Positions 7,634 to 15,990 of a DNA stretch of 64,000 nucleotides are shown piece after piece; within the stretch, counting starts at the first letter, position 1; each line of letters begins with the position of its first letter. The DNA is from Pseudoneobacillus sp052180215 (GTDB lineage: Bacteria > Bacillota > Bacilli > Bacillales > Cytobacillaceae). The stretch is from assembly GCF_052180215.1 (NCBI RefSeq), contig NZ_CP197471.1:1336001-1400000 (forward strand), given 5' to 3'. Under the pieces are notes generated by a model that was not told where the DNA came from, made no database searches, and worked only from the letters and a program-made list of their open reading frames with translations. The position numbers and the translations under genes were made by a program.

Positions 7634-9354
7634 TGACATTTTTAAACGGAATCGCAGCTTCAAATGGAATTGCCATTGCTAAGGCATATAAGTTAGTCGA
7701 ACCAGACTTAACATTTTCGAAAACTACAGTTAGCAATCCAGAAGAAGAGGTTTCTCGTTTTAGAGATGCATTAGCTGTTTCTAAAAATGAACTTGAGCAA
7801 ATTCGTGATCGAGCAGAAACGGATTTAGGTAGAGATAAAGCAGCAATTTTTGAGGCACATCTACTTGTATTAAGTGATCCTGAATTAATTAAACCAATCG
7901 AAGATAAAATAGTATCAGAACAGGTAAACGTAGAACATGCCTTGAAAGAAACAGCTGATATGTTTATTACCATGTTTGAACAAATGGATAACGATTATAT
8001 GAAGGAAAGGGCCGCAGATATTCGTGATGTGACAAAGCGTGTTCTTGCTCATTTATTAAAAGTGCAAATGGTTAATCCTAGTCTGATTGCAGAAGAAGTT
8101 GTCATCATTGCAGAGGACCTTACACCTTCAGATACAGCACAACTTAATCGTGACTATGTAAAAGGTTTTACGACAGATATTGGTGGAAGAACATCACATT
8201 CAGCTATTATGGCCCGTTCAATGGAGATTCCTGCGGTGGTGGGAACAAAGAAAGCCACAGAATCCATTCAAAATGGGGATTTGATTATTGTGGATGGTTT
8301 GAAAGGTGAAGTACATATAAATCCAACCCCAGAAGTTGTTAATCAATATGAACAAATACATGCTGATTACCAAAAACAAAAAGAAGAGTGGGCAAAATTA
8401 GTTAATGAGAAAACCTTAACAAAAGATGGCCACCAAATTGAACTTGCTGCCAATATCGGCACTCCAAAAGATTTAAAAGGTGTAATTGAAAATGGCGGTG
8501 AAGCTATCGGGCTGTACCGTACGGAGTTTCTTTATATGGGAAGAGACCAACTTCCTACAGAGGAAGAACAATATAAAGCATATAGAGAAGTATTAGAAGG
8601 AATGCATGGCAAACCCGTTGTAGTAAGAACTTTAGATATTGGTGGAGATAAGGAACTTCCTTATCTAGATTTACCTAAAGAGCTTAATCCGTTTTTGGGT
8701 TTTCGGGCAATTCGTCTTTGCCTAGAGGAACAAGAAATTTTTCGTACTCAGTTAAGAGCACTTTTAAGAGCAAGTATCTATGGGAATCTAAAAATTATGT
8801 TTCCGATGATTGCAACTTTAGATGAATTCCGTCAAGGTAAAGCCATACTTGAAGAAGAAAAACAGAATTTAATTCAAAAAGGTGAAAAAGTAGCGGATCA
8901 TATAGAATTAGGGATCATGGTCGAAATTCCTTCCACGGCAGTGTTAGCGAATCAATTTGCTAAAGAAGTAGATTTCTTTAGTATTGGTACGAATGATTTA
9001 ATTCAATATACGATGGCAGCAGATCGTATGAACGAACGTGTGTCCTATCTATACCAACCATATAATCCTGCCATTTTAAGACTCATTAAAATGGTCATTG
9101 ATGCAGCACATTCAGAAGGAAAATGGGCAGGGATGTGTGGTGAAATGGCTGGGGATGAGGTTGCTATTCCAATCTTGGTAGGGCTTGGATTAGATGAATT
9201 TTCCATGAGTGCGACTAGTATTTTAAAAGCACGTTCACTGGTCCGCCATTTTACTAAGTCTGAAGCAGAAGAATTAGCAAGGAAAGTCATTCAAATGAGT
9301 ACTACTGAAGAAGTCATCGCGGCTGTTCATGAAATTACAAAAAACAAAAATTAA
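7633..9354 (+). CDS. ptsI: PTS enzyme I (phosphoenolpyruvate-protein phosphotransferase)
   Basis: 573 residues, normal length. It autophosphorylates with PEP on His189 (GGRTSHSAI) and donates the phosphate to HPr. The C-terminal PEP-binding barrel shows MVEIPSTAV and the IGTNDLIQYTMAADR signature, and MCGEMAGD carries the acid/base cysteine. Cytoplasmic. Start overlaps the ptsH stop by one base. Followed by an intrinsic terminator at 9463-9493, closing the ptsHI operon. Confidence 0.97.
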   Translation: MTFLNGIAASNGIAIAKAYKLVEPDLTFSKTTVSNPEEEVSRFRDALAVSKNELEQIRDRAETDLGRDKAAIFEAHLLVLSDPELIKPIEDKIVSEQVNVEHALKETADMFITMFEQMDNDYMKERAADIRDVTKRVLAHLLKVQMVNPSLIAEEVVIIAEDLTPSDTAQLNRDYVKGFTTDIGGRTSHSAIMARSMEIPAVVGTKKATESIQNGDLIIVDGLKGEVHINPTPEVVNQYEQIHADYQKQKEEWAKLVNEKTLTKDGHQIELAANIGTPKDLKGVIENGGEAIGLYRTEFLYMGRDQLPTEEEQYKAYREVLEGMHGKPVVVRTLDIGGDKELPYLDLPKELNPFLGFRAIRLCLEEQEIFRTQLRALLRASIYGNLKIMFPMIATLDEFRQGKAILEEEKQNLIQKGEKVADHIELGIMVEIPSTAVLANQFAKEVDFFSIGTNDLIQYTMAADRMNERVSYLYQPYNPAILRLIKMVIDAAHSEGKWAGMCGEMAGDEVAIPILVGLGLDEFSMSATSILKARSLVRHFTKSEAEELARKVIQMSTTEEVIAAVHEITKNKN

Positions 9355-9462
9355 TGTTTGAATTTTAGAAATAAGGGGTAAATAACTCTTATCAACTGGT
9401 AAGGTTTGTGGTAAACCATTTTCTTTCCCCCCTGATCATTCGACTAGTTCATAGTCGGCTTA

Positions 9463-9493
9463 ACCGAATGTTTAACGACATTCGGTTTTTTTT
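9463..9493 (+). terminator. Terminator of ptsHI
   Basis: ACCGAATG (9463-9470) / CATTCGGT (9479-9486) followed by T7. A smaller hairpin CGACTA-GTTCA-TAGTCG precedes it at 9441-9456. Confidence 0.85.
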
Positions 9494-9538
9494 GCTATAA
9501 TGGCGTTAAAATGAATTTCAGGGAGGGAACGAAACGAA

Positions 9539-10324
9539 ATGGATTTTAACTTAAGAGGAAAATCAGTTTTAATAGCTGCATCAAGTCAAGGTCTTGGACG
9601 AGCAATTGCGGAAATGTTCTTAGCAGAAGGTGCAAATGTCATGATAAGTGGCAGGGAAGAGGATAAATTAAAGAATGTTGCAACACAGTTGCAAACCAAT
9701 TCGAATGGAACGGTCTATTATAAAAAGACAGACATTACTAAAGCAGAAGATATTGAGTCGCTGGTTGCTGAAACAGTTGAGAAATTAGGAACGATTGATA
9801 TCCTTATTAATAATGCTGGTGGACCTCCTGCAGGTAATTTTGAATCGATAACAGATGAGGATTGGTATAAATCATTTGAATTAAATTTATTATCCTATGT
9901 TCGAATGATCCGTGCAGCCTTACCATACTTGAAAAGGAATGGTGGGAAAATTATTAATATTGCATCCACATCTATTAAAGAGCCAATACCTGGTTTAATA
10001 TTATCGAATACCTTTAGAACAGGTATAGTAGGACTAGCAAAAACCCTTTCTCAAGAATTTGCACCCTATAATATTCTTGTTAACACTGTAGCGCCAGGAA
10101 GAATCAATACGGACCGTGTGAAACATCTAGATGAAGTAACTGCTAAAAAACTTGGTTCAACTAGGGAAAAAGTTGAAACAGAAGCGAAAAATAATATTCC
10201 TTTAAATAGATATGGTAGCCCAGAAGAGTTTGCTAAAGTCGTCGTCTTTTTAGCATCTGATGCAAATGCTTATATGACGGGAAGTGCGTTTCTAGTTGAT
10301 GGTGGTATGGTGAAATCAATATAA
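9539..10324 (+). CDS. Atypical SDR protein lacking the catalytic Tyr/Lys
   Basis: 261 residues with a complete Rossmann fold, but key residues deviate. The cofactor loop reads AASSQGLG instead of TGxxxGxG, NNAG is kept, Ser is kept in NIAST, and the position of YxxxK reads LSNTF. This is the pattern of the beta-ketoacyl-ACP-reductase-like SDR subgroup that lacks a canonical tetrad (cd05344 type). It may bind a cofactor without classical catalysis or use other residues. It ends VDGGMVKSI as normal SDRs do, so it is not truncated. Monocistronic between two terminators. Confidence 0.85.
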   Translation: MDFNLRGKSVLIAASSQGLGRAIAEMFLAEGANVMISGREEDKLKNVATQLQTNSNGTVYYKKTDITKAEDIESLVAETVEKLGTIDILINNAGGPPAGNFESITDEDWYKSFELNLLSYVRMIRAALPYLKRNGGKIINIASTSIKEPIPGLILSNTFRTGIVGLAKTLSQEFAPYNILVNTVAPGRINTDRVKHLDEVTAKKLGSTREKVETEAKNNIPLNRYGSPEEFAKVVVFLASDANAYMTGSAFLVDGGMVKSI

Positions 10325-10390
10325 ATTCATCAATACTGTTTAATTAACTTATATAAGGGAAAGCTATATAATGCGTAAAATTGCGAGAGA

Positions 10391-10428
10391 AAAAAAGACT
10401 AAGTTCTGATAACTTGGTCTTTTTTTTG
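10391..10428 (+). terminator. Terminator downstream of the atypical SDR
   Basis: AAAAAGACTAAGTT-CTGAT-AACTTGGTCTTTTT with one G-T pair, followed by more T. Confidence 0.88.
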
Positions 10429-10472
10429 TTAAAATAAATTTAGACTTTAATATATATATTGGGGTGGAGAGA

Positions 10473-11357
10473 ATGATGAAAAATAATGAAATTGTCATAG
10501 GATTTATTGGTTTAGGTGTAATGGGGAAAAGTATGGCTAAAAATCTTCTTAAAGCTGGGTATTCTCTAGTGGTTTCAACACGATCAAAAGAAAAGGCATT
10601 AGAAGTAATCGAAGCAGGAGCTAAATGGTTAGACACTCCAAAGGATATTGCAAATGCTGCAAATGTTGTGATAACAATGGTCGGTTATCCAACTGACGTT
10701 GAGCAAGTTTATTTTGGAGAAGAAGGACTTATCTACAATAGCTCTAAAAATACATATCTAATTGACATGACTACATCTACACCAACACTCGCAAAAAGGA
10801 TATATCATGAAGCTAAGGAAGTTGGTATATTTGCTCTTGATGCACCTGTATCCGGCGGGGATATTGGGGCAAGAGATGGTAAGCTTGCTATTATGGTTGG
10901 TGGGGATGAAGAAGCCTTCGAAGCAATGCAGCCCATTTTTGAGATACTTGGAACTAATATCACTTACCAAGGACAAGCAGGTGCAGGTCAACATACAAAA
11001 ATGTGTAATCAAATAGCCATTGCTACTAATATGATTGGTGTCTGCGAAGCGATCATCTATGCTGAAAAAGCAGGGTTAAACCCTGAAAAAGTACTTCAAA
11101 CCATTTCATCTGGTGCTGCTGGAAGTTGGTCATTATCCAATCTTGCACCGAGAATTATTCAAGGAAATTTTGCCCCTGGATTTTATATAAAGCATTTTAT
11201 TAAAGACATGAAAATAGCTCTTGAAGAAGCAGAAAAGCTTGAAATGAATGTTCCAGGACTTTCATTAGCCAAAAACATGTATGACCGCCTAGCTGAAATG
11301 GGCGAGGAAAATAGTGGTACACAAGCCTTATATAAGTATTGGCAACAGCAAAACTAA
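10473..11357 (+). CDS. ykwC: YkwC, beta-hydroxyacid dehydrogenase family
   Basis: About 294 residues of the 3-hydroxyisobutyrate / 6-phosphogluconate dehydrogenase superfamily. GFIGLGVMG near the N terminus binds NAD(P); DAPVSGG is the substrate-binding signature and K in GAGQHTKMCNQ is the catalytic lysine. The true beta-hydroxyacid substrate is unknown. I choose ATG 10473 (GGTGG five bases upstream) over the GTG at 10464, which sits inside the ribosome binding site. The small gene at 11419 follows 61 bases later and may be co-transcribed. Confidence 0.9.
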   Translation: MMKNNEIVIGFIGLGVMGKSMAKNLLKAGYSLVVSTRSKEKALEVIEAGAKWLDTPKDIANAANVVITMVGYPTDVEQVYFGEEGLIYNSSKNTYLIDMTTSTPTLAKRIYHEAKEVGIFALDAPVSGGDIGARDGKLAIMVGGDEEAFEAMQPIFEILGTNITYQGQAGAGQHTKMCNQIAIATNMIGVCEAIIYAEKAGLNPEKVLQTISSGAAGSWSLSNLAPRIIQGNFAPGFYIKHFIKDMKIALEEAEKLEMNVPGLSLAKNMYDRLAEMGEENSGTQALYKYWQQQN

Positions 11358-11418
11358 TCGAATAAAAAGATCTCCTCTTTTTCATAATAAGTTTGTAAGG
11401 AAAAAGGGAGGTAACACT

Positions 11419-11595
11419 ATGGCTAAAAGAACTAAGAAAAACGATGCAGATCAAAAAAATAAAAAAGGCTTTGACTCTGCTGTTTTAAACCAAGAATTTG
11501 CTCATGAATTTGGAAGTGCTGCTGCTAACAAAGTTCATAAAGATAAAGCAAAAAAAGAAAAAGCATCTAAAAATAATGGTGAATTTAAAGGATAA
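11419..11595 (+). CDS. Small lysine-rich protein, 58 aa
   Basis: Start ATG 11419 with GGGAGG eight bases upstream. The product is hydrophilic and strongly basic: a K/N/D-rich head, a central SAVLNQEFAHEFGSAAA segment and a KDKAKKEKASKNN tail. The centre resembles the EFA-E repeats of gamma-type small acid-soluble spore proteins, but there is only one copy, so this is suggestive only. No signal or cysteines. Ends at a bidirectional terminator. Function unknown; possibly spore-related. Confidence 0.75.
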   Translation: MAKRTKKNDADQKNKKGFDSAVLNQEFAHEFGSAAANKVHKDKAKKEKASKNNGEFKG

Positions 11596-11610
11596 TTTTA
11601 CTTTTACTCA

Positions 11611-11640
11611 AAAAAAATGCCCGATTAAGGGCATTTTTTT
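11611..11640. terminator. Bidirectional terminator 58-aa gene / patA
   Basis: A7TGCCC-GATTAA-GGGCAT7; it overlaps the patA stop codon. Confidence 0.88.
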
Positions 11641-12784
11641 ATAGCTTTATAAATTGTTCTATTCGATTTAACCCTTCTGTTAAGGTATCCATGCTATATG
11701 CATAGGATAGACGGAAATATCCTTCTCCGAGTGTAGAAAAGGCACTACCCGGAACGACTGCAACCTTTACCTTATCAACCATGGATAAGCAGTAGTTCAT
11801 AGAGGTAATATCCGAATTTGGAATTTTGATAAAAAAGTAAAATGCTCCATCCGGTTTAATCACTTCAAATCCCATTTCAACCAGACGATGATAAACATAG
11901 TTTCGTCTCTTTTCATATTCATCCTTCATTGGAAGAGCATCATCTATTCCAATTGTAAGTGCTTCTAAAGCTGCTGCTTGTGAAATGGTAGTGGCACAGG
12001 TTACATTATATTGATGTACCTTAAGTATATGTTTTGAAATATCCTCTGGAGCAAACAAAAGGCCAATTCTCCATCCGGTCATGGAATGAGACTTTGATAA
12101 ACCATTTATGACGATTGTTTGCTCCCTTAGAAAGGTAGCGATAGATGTATGTTGTTGCTGATAAATCAATTCGCTGTATATTTCATCTGCGAGAATAAAA
12201 ATATCCTTACCTCTTATTAATGTTGCAATAGCTTCTAATTCGTTTTTTGTAAGACTTACTCCAGTTGGATTAGAAGGGTAAGGAAGGACAATACAGCGTG
12301 TTTTGTCAGTTAAATATGGTTTTATAACATCTGCAGTAAACCTAAAATCGTGTGGGCGAATATCAGCATAAACAGGTGTTGCTCCACATAAACGAATGAT
12401 CGGCTCATAGCCTGGATAAACAGGGCCAGGTAAAATAACTTCTACATCTTCTGATAAAATGGTCCGGAAAGCAATGTCAATCGCTTCACTGGCACCCGTA
12501 GTAACTATTATTTCTGAATCAGGATTATATTCTAATCCATATTTTATTTTCACAAATTGAGAAGCTGCCCTTCTTAATTCAAGTGTTCCTGCATTATGTG
12601 TATATGTAGTGAAATTTTCATCAATGGCTTTCTTTCCTGCTTCTTTAACATGATCGGGAGTTGGAAAATCTGGCTGACCTATGGTGAGGGAAATCATATC
12701 CTTTGTCCCAGAAACAAGATTGAAAAATTTGCGGATTCCCGAAATTTCTATGTTCTTTACCTTTGGATTAATTAAATGTTCCAC
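11639..12784 (-). CDS. patA: PLP-dependent aminotransferase PatA
   Basis: About 381 residues of fold-type I aminotransferase. The sequence from VEHLINPKVKNIEISGIRKF onward matches B. subtilis PatA closely, including LTIGQPDF, LPYPSNPTGV, LADEIYSE and the PLP lysine in NGLSKSHSMTGWRIG. PatA is proposed to transaminate N-acetyl-L,L-diaminopimelate in the acetyl branch of lysine/DAP synthesis, whose dapH and ykuR are at 25.5-27.4 kb. I favour GTG 12784; ATG 12796 (four codons longer) abuts AAGG with no spacing, but cannot be excluded. Confidence 0.9.
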   Translation of the reverse strand: MEHLINPKVKNIEISGIRKFFNLVSGTKDMISLTIGQPDFPTPDHVKEAGKKAIDENFTTYTHNAGTLELRRAASQFVKIKYGLEYNPDSEIIVTTGASEAIDIAFRTILSEDVEVILPGPVYPGYEPIIRLCGATPVYADIRPHDFRFTADVIKPYLTDKTRCIVLPYPSNPTGVSLTKNELEAIATLIRGKDIFILADEIYSELIYQQQHTSIATFLREQTIVINGLSKSHSMTGWRIGLLFAPEDISKHILKVHQYNVTCATTISQAAALEALTIGIDDALPMKDEYEKRRNYVYHRLVEMGFEVIKPDGAFYFFIKIPNSDITSMNYCLSMVDKVKVAVVPGSAFSTLGEGYFRLSYAYSMDTLTEGLNRIEQFIKL

Positions 12785-12928
12785 TTTCTGCTTCATCCTT
12801 CCGCATTGTATAATATTCCTATTTTAACAGTTTAAGGTGAATATTTCATCGTTAATATGATATCTGTTAAAGAAAACATGATGATGCTATAATGGGAGAA
12901 ATATCCATTACTTAAAGGGGGATTATAG

Positions 12929-13438
12929 ATGGGAAATTATGAAACACAGCAGGAGCAAAAGAGGGTATATGCTGGGTTCTGGATTCGTTTTGTGGCTAGT
13001 TTGTTAGATAGTATTATTGTAGGCATTCCTATTGCCATTATTATGATTATCATCATGATTAGTGTATTTGGAGCAGCCGTAGGATTTGATGTTTTACTTG
13101 ATCCTGCATACATGGAAAATGAAATGACAGACGAACAAGCTTTACTCTTTATTGGGGCGTACTTGCTATCGATTCTAGTAAGTTTTATCCTCACAGTGCT
13201 ATATTATGCAGGCATGCACGCATCCAAATGGCAAGGAACCGTAGGGAAAAAATTACTTGGTTTAATTGTTACCGATATAAAAGGTCAGCGTATCTCATTT
13301 TGGAGAGCATTCGGCAGATATTTAGCTATGGCTTTTTTATCTTCCATCTTTATGATTGGTTATATTATTGCAGCCTTTACAGAGAAAAAACAATCTTTGC
13401 ATGACCTTATTGCGGGAACCGTAGTTTTAAAAAAATAA
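12929..13438 (+). CDS. RDD-family membrane protein
   Basis: 169 residues with three or four membrane segments. The RDD signature begins YAGFWIRFVASLLDSIIVG (Arg and Asp in the first helix) and the domain closes with KQSLHDLIAGTVVL, where the second conserved Asp lies. RDD proteins are poorly understood; some take part in Na+(K+)/H+ exchange. ATG 12929 follows AAAGGGGGATTATAG. Monocistronic or weakly coupled to the following dinB-like gene 43 bp downstream. Confidence 0.85.
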   Translation: MGNYETQQEQKRVYAGFWIRFVASLLDSIIVGIPIAIIMIIIMISVFGAAVGFDVLLDPAYMENEMTDEQALLFIGAYLLSILVSFILTVLYYAGMHASKWQGTVGKKLLGLIVTDIKGQRISFWRAFGRYLAMAFLSSIFMIGYIIAAFTEKKQSLHDLIAGTVVLKK

Positions 13439-13481
13439 ATTATAAGAGGATTATGCAGTAATTGTATGAGGGGGAAATAAA

Positions 13482-13946
13482 TTGAATCTACAAGAAATTA
13501 GGATGCATTACGTAAATTATCAAGAGTGGCTGCAATCTCTTATGAATGTAAATGATGAAAAATGGTATGCTCCAATTGCTGAAAATAAGTGGTCGACTGC
13601 TGCTGTTATTTCCCATCTATTATCATGGGATAAACACTCGTTAAATGAAAGATTTCCGCATTTTCAGGAAGGTGTTAAACAAGAGGGGTATCCTAATTTC
13701 CAACACGTAAATGATACAGCGAAAGAATATGCACATAGCGGAATCACAAAGGAACAACTAATCAATGAAATAATAGAGGGAAGGCAAAAATACTTCCAAT
13801 ATATTGACCAATTTACTGAAGAGGATTTAAGGATTAGATTTTCAATTGGCGAACATTCTTTAACCGTAAAGGAATATTTTGAGGACTTTATTGGACACGA
13901 TCTACATCACCAAAAACAAATTATAAACGCCATCCAAGTTTCATAA
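13482..13946 (+). CDS. DinB-family protein
   Basis: 154 residues of the DinB/YfiT-like four-helix fold. The metal-binding histidine triad is visible: His in ISHLLSWDKH and the pair in GHDLHHQKQI. The family includes thiol-dependent S-transferases using bacillithiol; the substrate here is unknown. Start is TTG 13482 with GAGGGGGAAATAAA upstream. The stop codon touches a 41-bp fragment of a dispersed repeat. Confidence 0.85.
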   Translation: MNLQEIRMHYVNYQEWLQSLMNVNDEKWYAPIAENKWSTAAVISHLLSWDKHSLNERFPHFQEGVKQEGYPNFQHVNDTAKEYAHSGITKEQLINEIIEGRQKYFQYIDQFTEEDLRIRFSIGEHSLTVKEYFEDFIGHDLHHQKQIINAIQVS

Positions 13947-13985
13947 AAGCTGTTTTCGTATAGATTGTGGTTTTCGTAAAAATCC
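13945..13985 (+). repeat. Fragment (left end) of the ~177-bp two-hairpin repeat
   Basis: These 41 bp read AAAAGCTGTTTTCGTATAGA and continue to GTAAAAATCC. They are identical to the reverse complement of 18247-18287 and nearly so to the start of the element at 57115. The sequence diverges immediately after, within the left arm of hairpin 1, so this is a truncated copy. Confidence 0.9.
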
Positions 13986-14058
13986 CTATCTATTAATTAG
14001 GTCTTTCGTGGTATAGTAAAAGAAGCTAGGGATGATGAAATAGGAAGGACGCATTTAT

Positions 14059-14964
14059 ATGGAAAACAATAAAGGGATATTATTAGAAAGCGGCACAAAC
14101 GAACTTGAAATCGTAGAGTTTTGTATTGGTAAGAATAAATTTGGTATTAATGTAATCAAAGTAAAAGAGATTATTCATCCAATTCCGGTTACTTTTATTC
14201 CCCACGCACATCCAACTGTAGAGGGTATAATCGAACTTAGAGGTGAGGTTTTACCAGTAGTAGATGTAGCCCGTTCTCTTGGCTTACCACCTTCAGAAAA
14301 TCCTCAAGATGATAAATATATTGTAGCGGAATTTAATAAACAAAAGATCGTATTCCATGTTCATTCCGTTACCCAAATCCACCGCATTTCATGGCAGGAA
14401 ATAGAAAAACCTTCCGAAATGTACCAAGGTCAAAATAGTCAGGTAATTGGTGTTGTGAAATTAAGGGGAGAAATGGTTCTTTTACTAGATTTTGAGAAAA
14501 TTGTCGTCGATATTAATCCTGATTCAGGTATTAATGTCCAACAAGTAAAAAAGCTAGGTAAACGAGAGCGTTCAACTAAACGATTATTGGTAGCCGAGGA
14601 CTCACCGCTTCTTCGTAAGCTATTATTTGATACACTATCCGAAGCCGGGTTCGATCAAGTAGAGTTTTTTGAGAATGGTAAAGATGCGATTTTTTATCTA
14701 GAAAGCCTCGTTGAAGAGGGGAAGAACATTGTAGATGAAATTCAATTAGTCATAACGGATATCGAAATGCCACAAATGGACGGTCATCATCTTACTAAAA
14801 GAATAAAAACTAACCCAAATTTAAAAAAGCTACCAGTTATCATATTTTCCTCATTAATTACAGATGATCTAAGACATAAAGGGGAAATGGTAGGAGCTAA
14901 CTATCAAGTAAGTAAACCTGAAATTGCAGAATTAGTCCTTAAAATTGATAAATTTGTGCTCTAA
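14059..14964 (+). CDS. cheV: Chemotaxis coupling protein CheV
   Basis: 301 residues: an N-terminal CheW-like domain (about 14-160), which couples receptors to CheA, and a C-terminal receiver domain (about 175-300). Receiver residues are intact: acidic pair at 180-181 (AEDS), phosphoacceptor Asp234 in VITDIEMPQMDG, Thr/Ser in IIFSS and Lys286. CheV phosphorylation contributes to adaptation. Preceded by AGGAAGGAC. No sigma-D promoter was found directly upstream, unlike the c-di-GMP gene at 15991. Confidence 0.96.
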   Translation: MENNKGILLESGTNELEIVEFCIGKNKFGINVIKVKEIIHPIPVTFIPHAHPTVEGIIELRGEVLPVVDVARSLGLPPSENPQDDKYIVAEFNKQKIVFHVHSVTQIHRISWQEIEKPSEMYQGQNSQVIGVVKLRGEMVLLLDFEKIVVDINPDSGINVQQVKKLGKRERSTKRLLVAEDSPLLRKLLFDTLSEAGFDQVEFFENGKDAIFYLESLVEEGKNIVDEIQLVITDIEMPQMDGHHLTKRIKTNPNLKKLPVIIFSSLITDDLRHKGEMVGANYQVSKPEIAELVLKIDKFVL

Positions 14965-14967
14965 AGG

Positions 14968-15003
14968 AAAAAAGACGTGCCACTTTAATTGCACGTCTTT
15001 TTT
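14968..15003. terminator. Bidirectional terminator cheV / sspH
   Basis: AAAAAGACGTGC ... GCACGTCTTTTT with a 10-nt loop. Confidence 0.92.
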
Positions 15004-15009
15004 ATTTCA

Positions 15010-15189
15010 CTATCCCTCTATTAGCTCTCCAATTTCTACGGTTGAACGTTCTTCTAATGGCCCTCTAAGATGAACTGTTGCAGTTCGGCCGTCCTCATTT
15101 AGTTGATCTATCCATACAGATGTCCCATTGTACTTTACTTCAATATCAGCAGAAGAAGATAATATCTGTTTTACGCGATTTGCATCCAT
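15010..15189 (-). CDS. sspH: H-type small acid-soluble spore protein
   Basis: 59 residues beginning MDANRVKQILSSSADIEVKY with VWIDQLNEDGRTATVHL, the pattern of the SspH family (N-terminal R/A-K-x-I-L, central YNGxxVWI, E-rich tail). These minor SASPs are made in the forespore. The start is ATG 15189 with GAGGTG six bases upstream; an in-frame GTG at 15198 lies within that ribosome binding site. No clear sigma-G promoter was readable upstream. Confidence 0.85.
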   Translation of the reverse strand: MDANRVKQILSSSADIEVKYNGTSVWIDQLNEDGRTATVHLRGPLEERSTVEIGELIEG

Positions 15190-15269
15190 ATTTATCACCT
15201 CATAAAAATAATCATACAGCTATAGTTTCTTACTAATTTTTGTATTTTATACCTAATTATAAAATGGAA

Positions 15270-15297
15270 AAAGGTTGTCCCTTTGGGCACAACCTTT
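15270..15297 (-). terminator. Terminator of ykyB
   Basis: Minus strand AAAGGTTGTGCCC / GGGACAACCTTT with one unpaired base, followed by TT. Confidence 0.8.
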
Positions 15298-15760
15298 AAT
15301 AGCTTTCTCCAAGTTTTTTAAAAACAGGCTTATGATAATTTTTAGGGGATTTAGGATGGGATGCGTCTTGGTCCTTTATTCCTGTATAAGAATGTAAAAG
15401 TTTTTTTGCTTGGTTTAAAGAGAGTGAAGATTTTGGATTTCGAATGTTTTCATCAAGCTTACCTAGATGTGGAAGCTCAGAGAAATCTGTTTTTGTTGGG
15501 GGGATGTGAAAGGTATATTGATCACAAACCACTAAAACGTCCGATCTTTGCTGGCTCTTCCCAGGGTTCTGAGAAAAGTGAAGTCCCACTTTTTTAGCTT
15601 TTCCTTCTCTTAAGAGTTTTTTTAATGCTTCATGCTTTAAAAGATAAAGTTGTTTTGGATTCGGAGCCGTTTTGGCGTGTCGATTCACAGTGAAGATTGC
15701 TTGAGAGAGGTTGCTTATTGTTGGTTCTAATTGGTGGGGGATTTTTATTTTCCTATCCAC
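15296..15760 (-). CDS. ykyB: YkyB, conserved protein
   Basis: 154 residues from GTG 15760, which has AAAGGAG eight bases upstream; the ATG at 15778 lies upstream of that ribosome binding site. Length equals B. subtilis YkyB and the segment VNRHAKTAPNPKQLYLLK and ending YHKPVFKKLGESY are hallmarks. Basic, soluble, no known domain function. Location between cheV and ykuE is syntenic. Confidence 0.88.
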   Translation of the reverse strand: MDRKIKIPHQLEPTISNLSQAIFTVNRHAKTAPNPKQLYLLKHEALKKLLREGKAKKVGLHFSQNPGKSQQRSDVLVVCDQYTFHIPPTKTDFSELPHLGKLDENIRNPKSSLSLNQAKKLLHSYTGIKDQDASHPKSPKNYHKPVFKKLGESY

Positions 15761-15933
15761 AATTATAGCTCCTTTCATTTGTTATTCATATTTTATTATA
15801 TCTATTTTTTATAAAAATAAAAATCTAATAATAAAAGAATCATTCTACAAAATTTTTACCGAATTTCTCTTACTGGCTATATCTTTAAATGCAGAGAAGA
15901 AAAATCGGTAAAATTTTACTAAGATAGCGAAGA

Positions 15934-15960
15934 TAAATAATTTTAATAGTTAGCCGATAA
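15934..15960 (+). promoter_or_regulatory. Sigma-D promoter of the PAS-GGDEF-EAL gene
   Basis: -35 TAAA (15934-15937), exactly 15 bp spacer, -10 GCCGATAA (15953-15960). The sigma-D (flagellar/chemotaxis) consensus is TAAA-N15-GCCGATAT, so 11 of 12 positions match with exact spacing. It lies 30 bp before the ATG at 15991. Confidence 0.88.
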
Positions 15961-15990
15961 TAATATATATAGCAAAATAAGGATGGTTCG

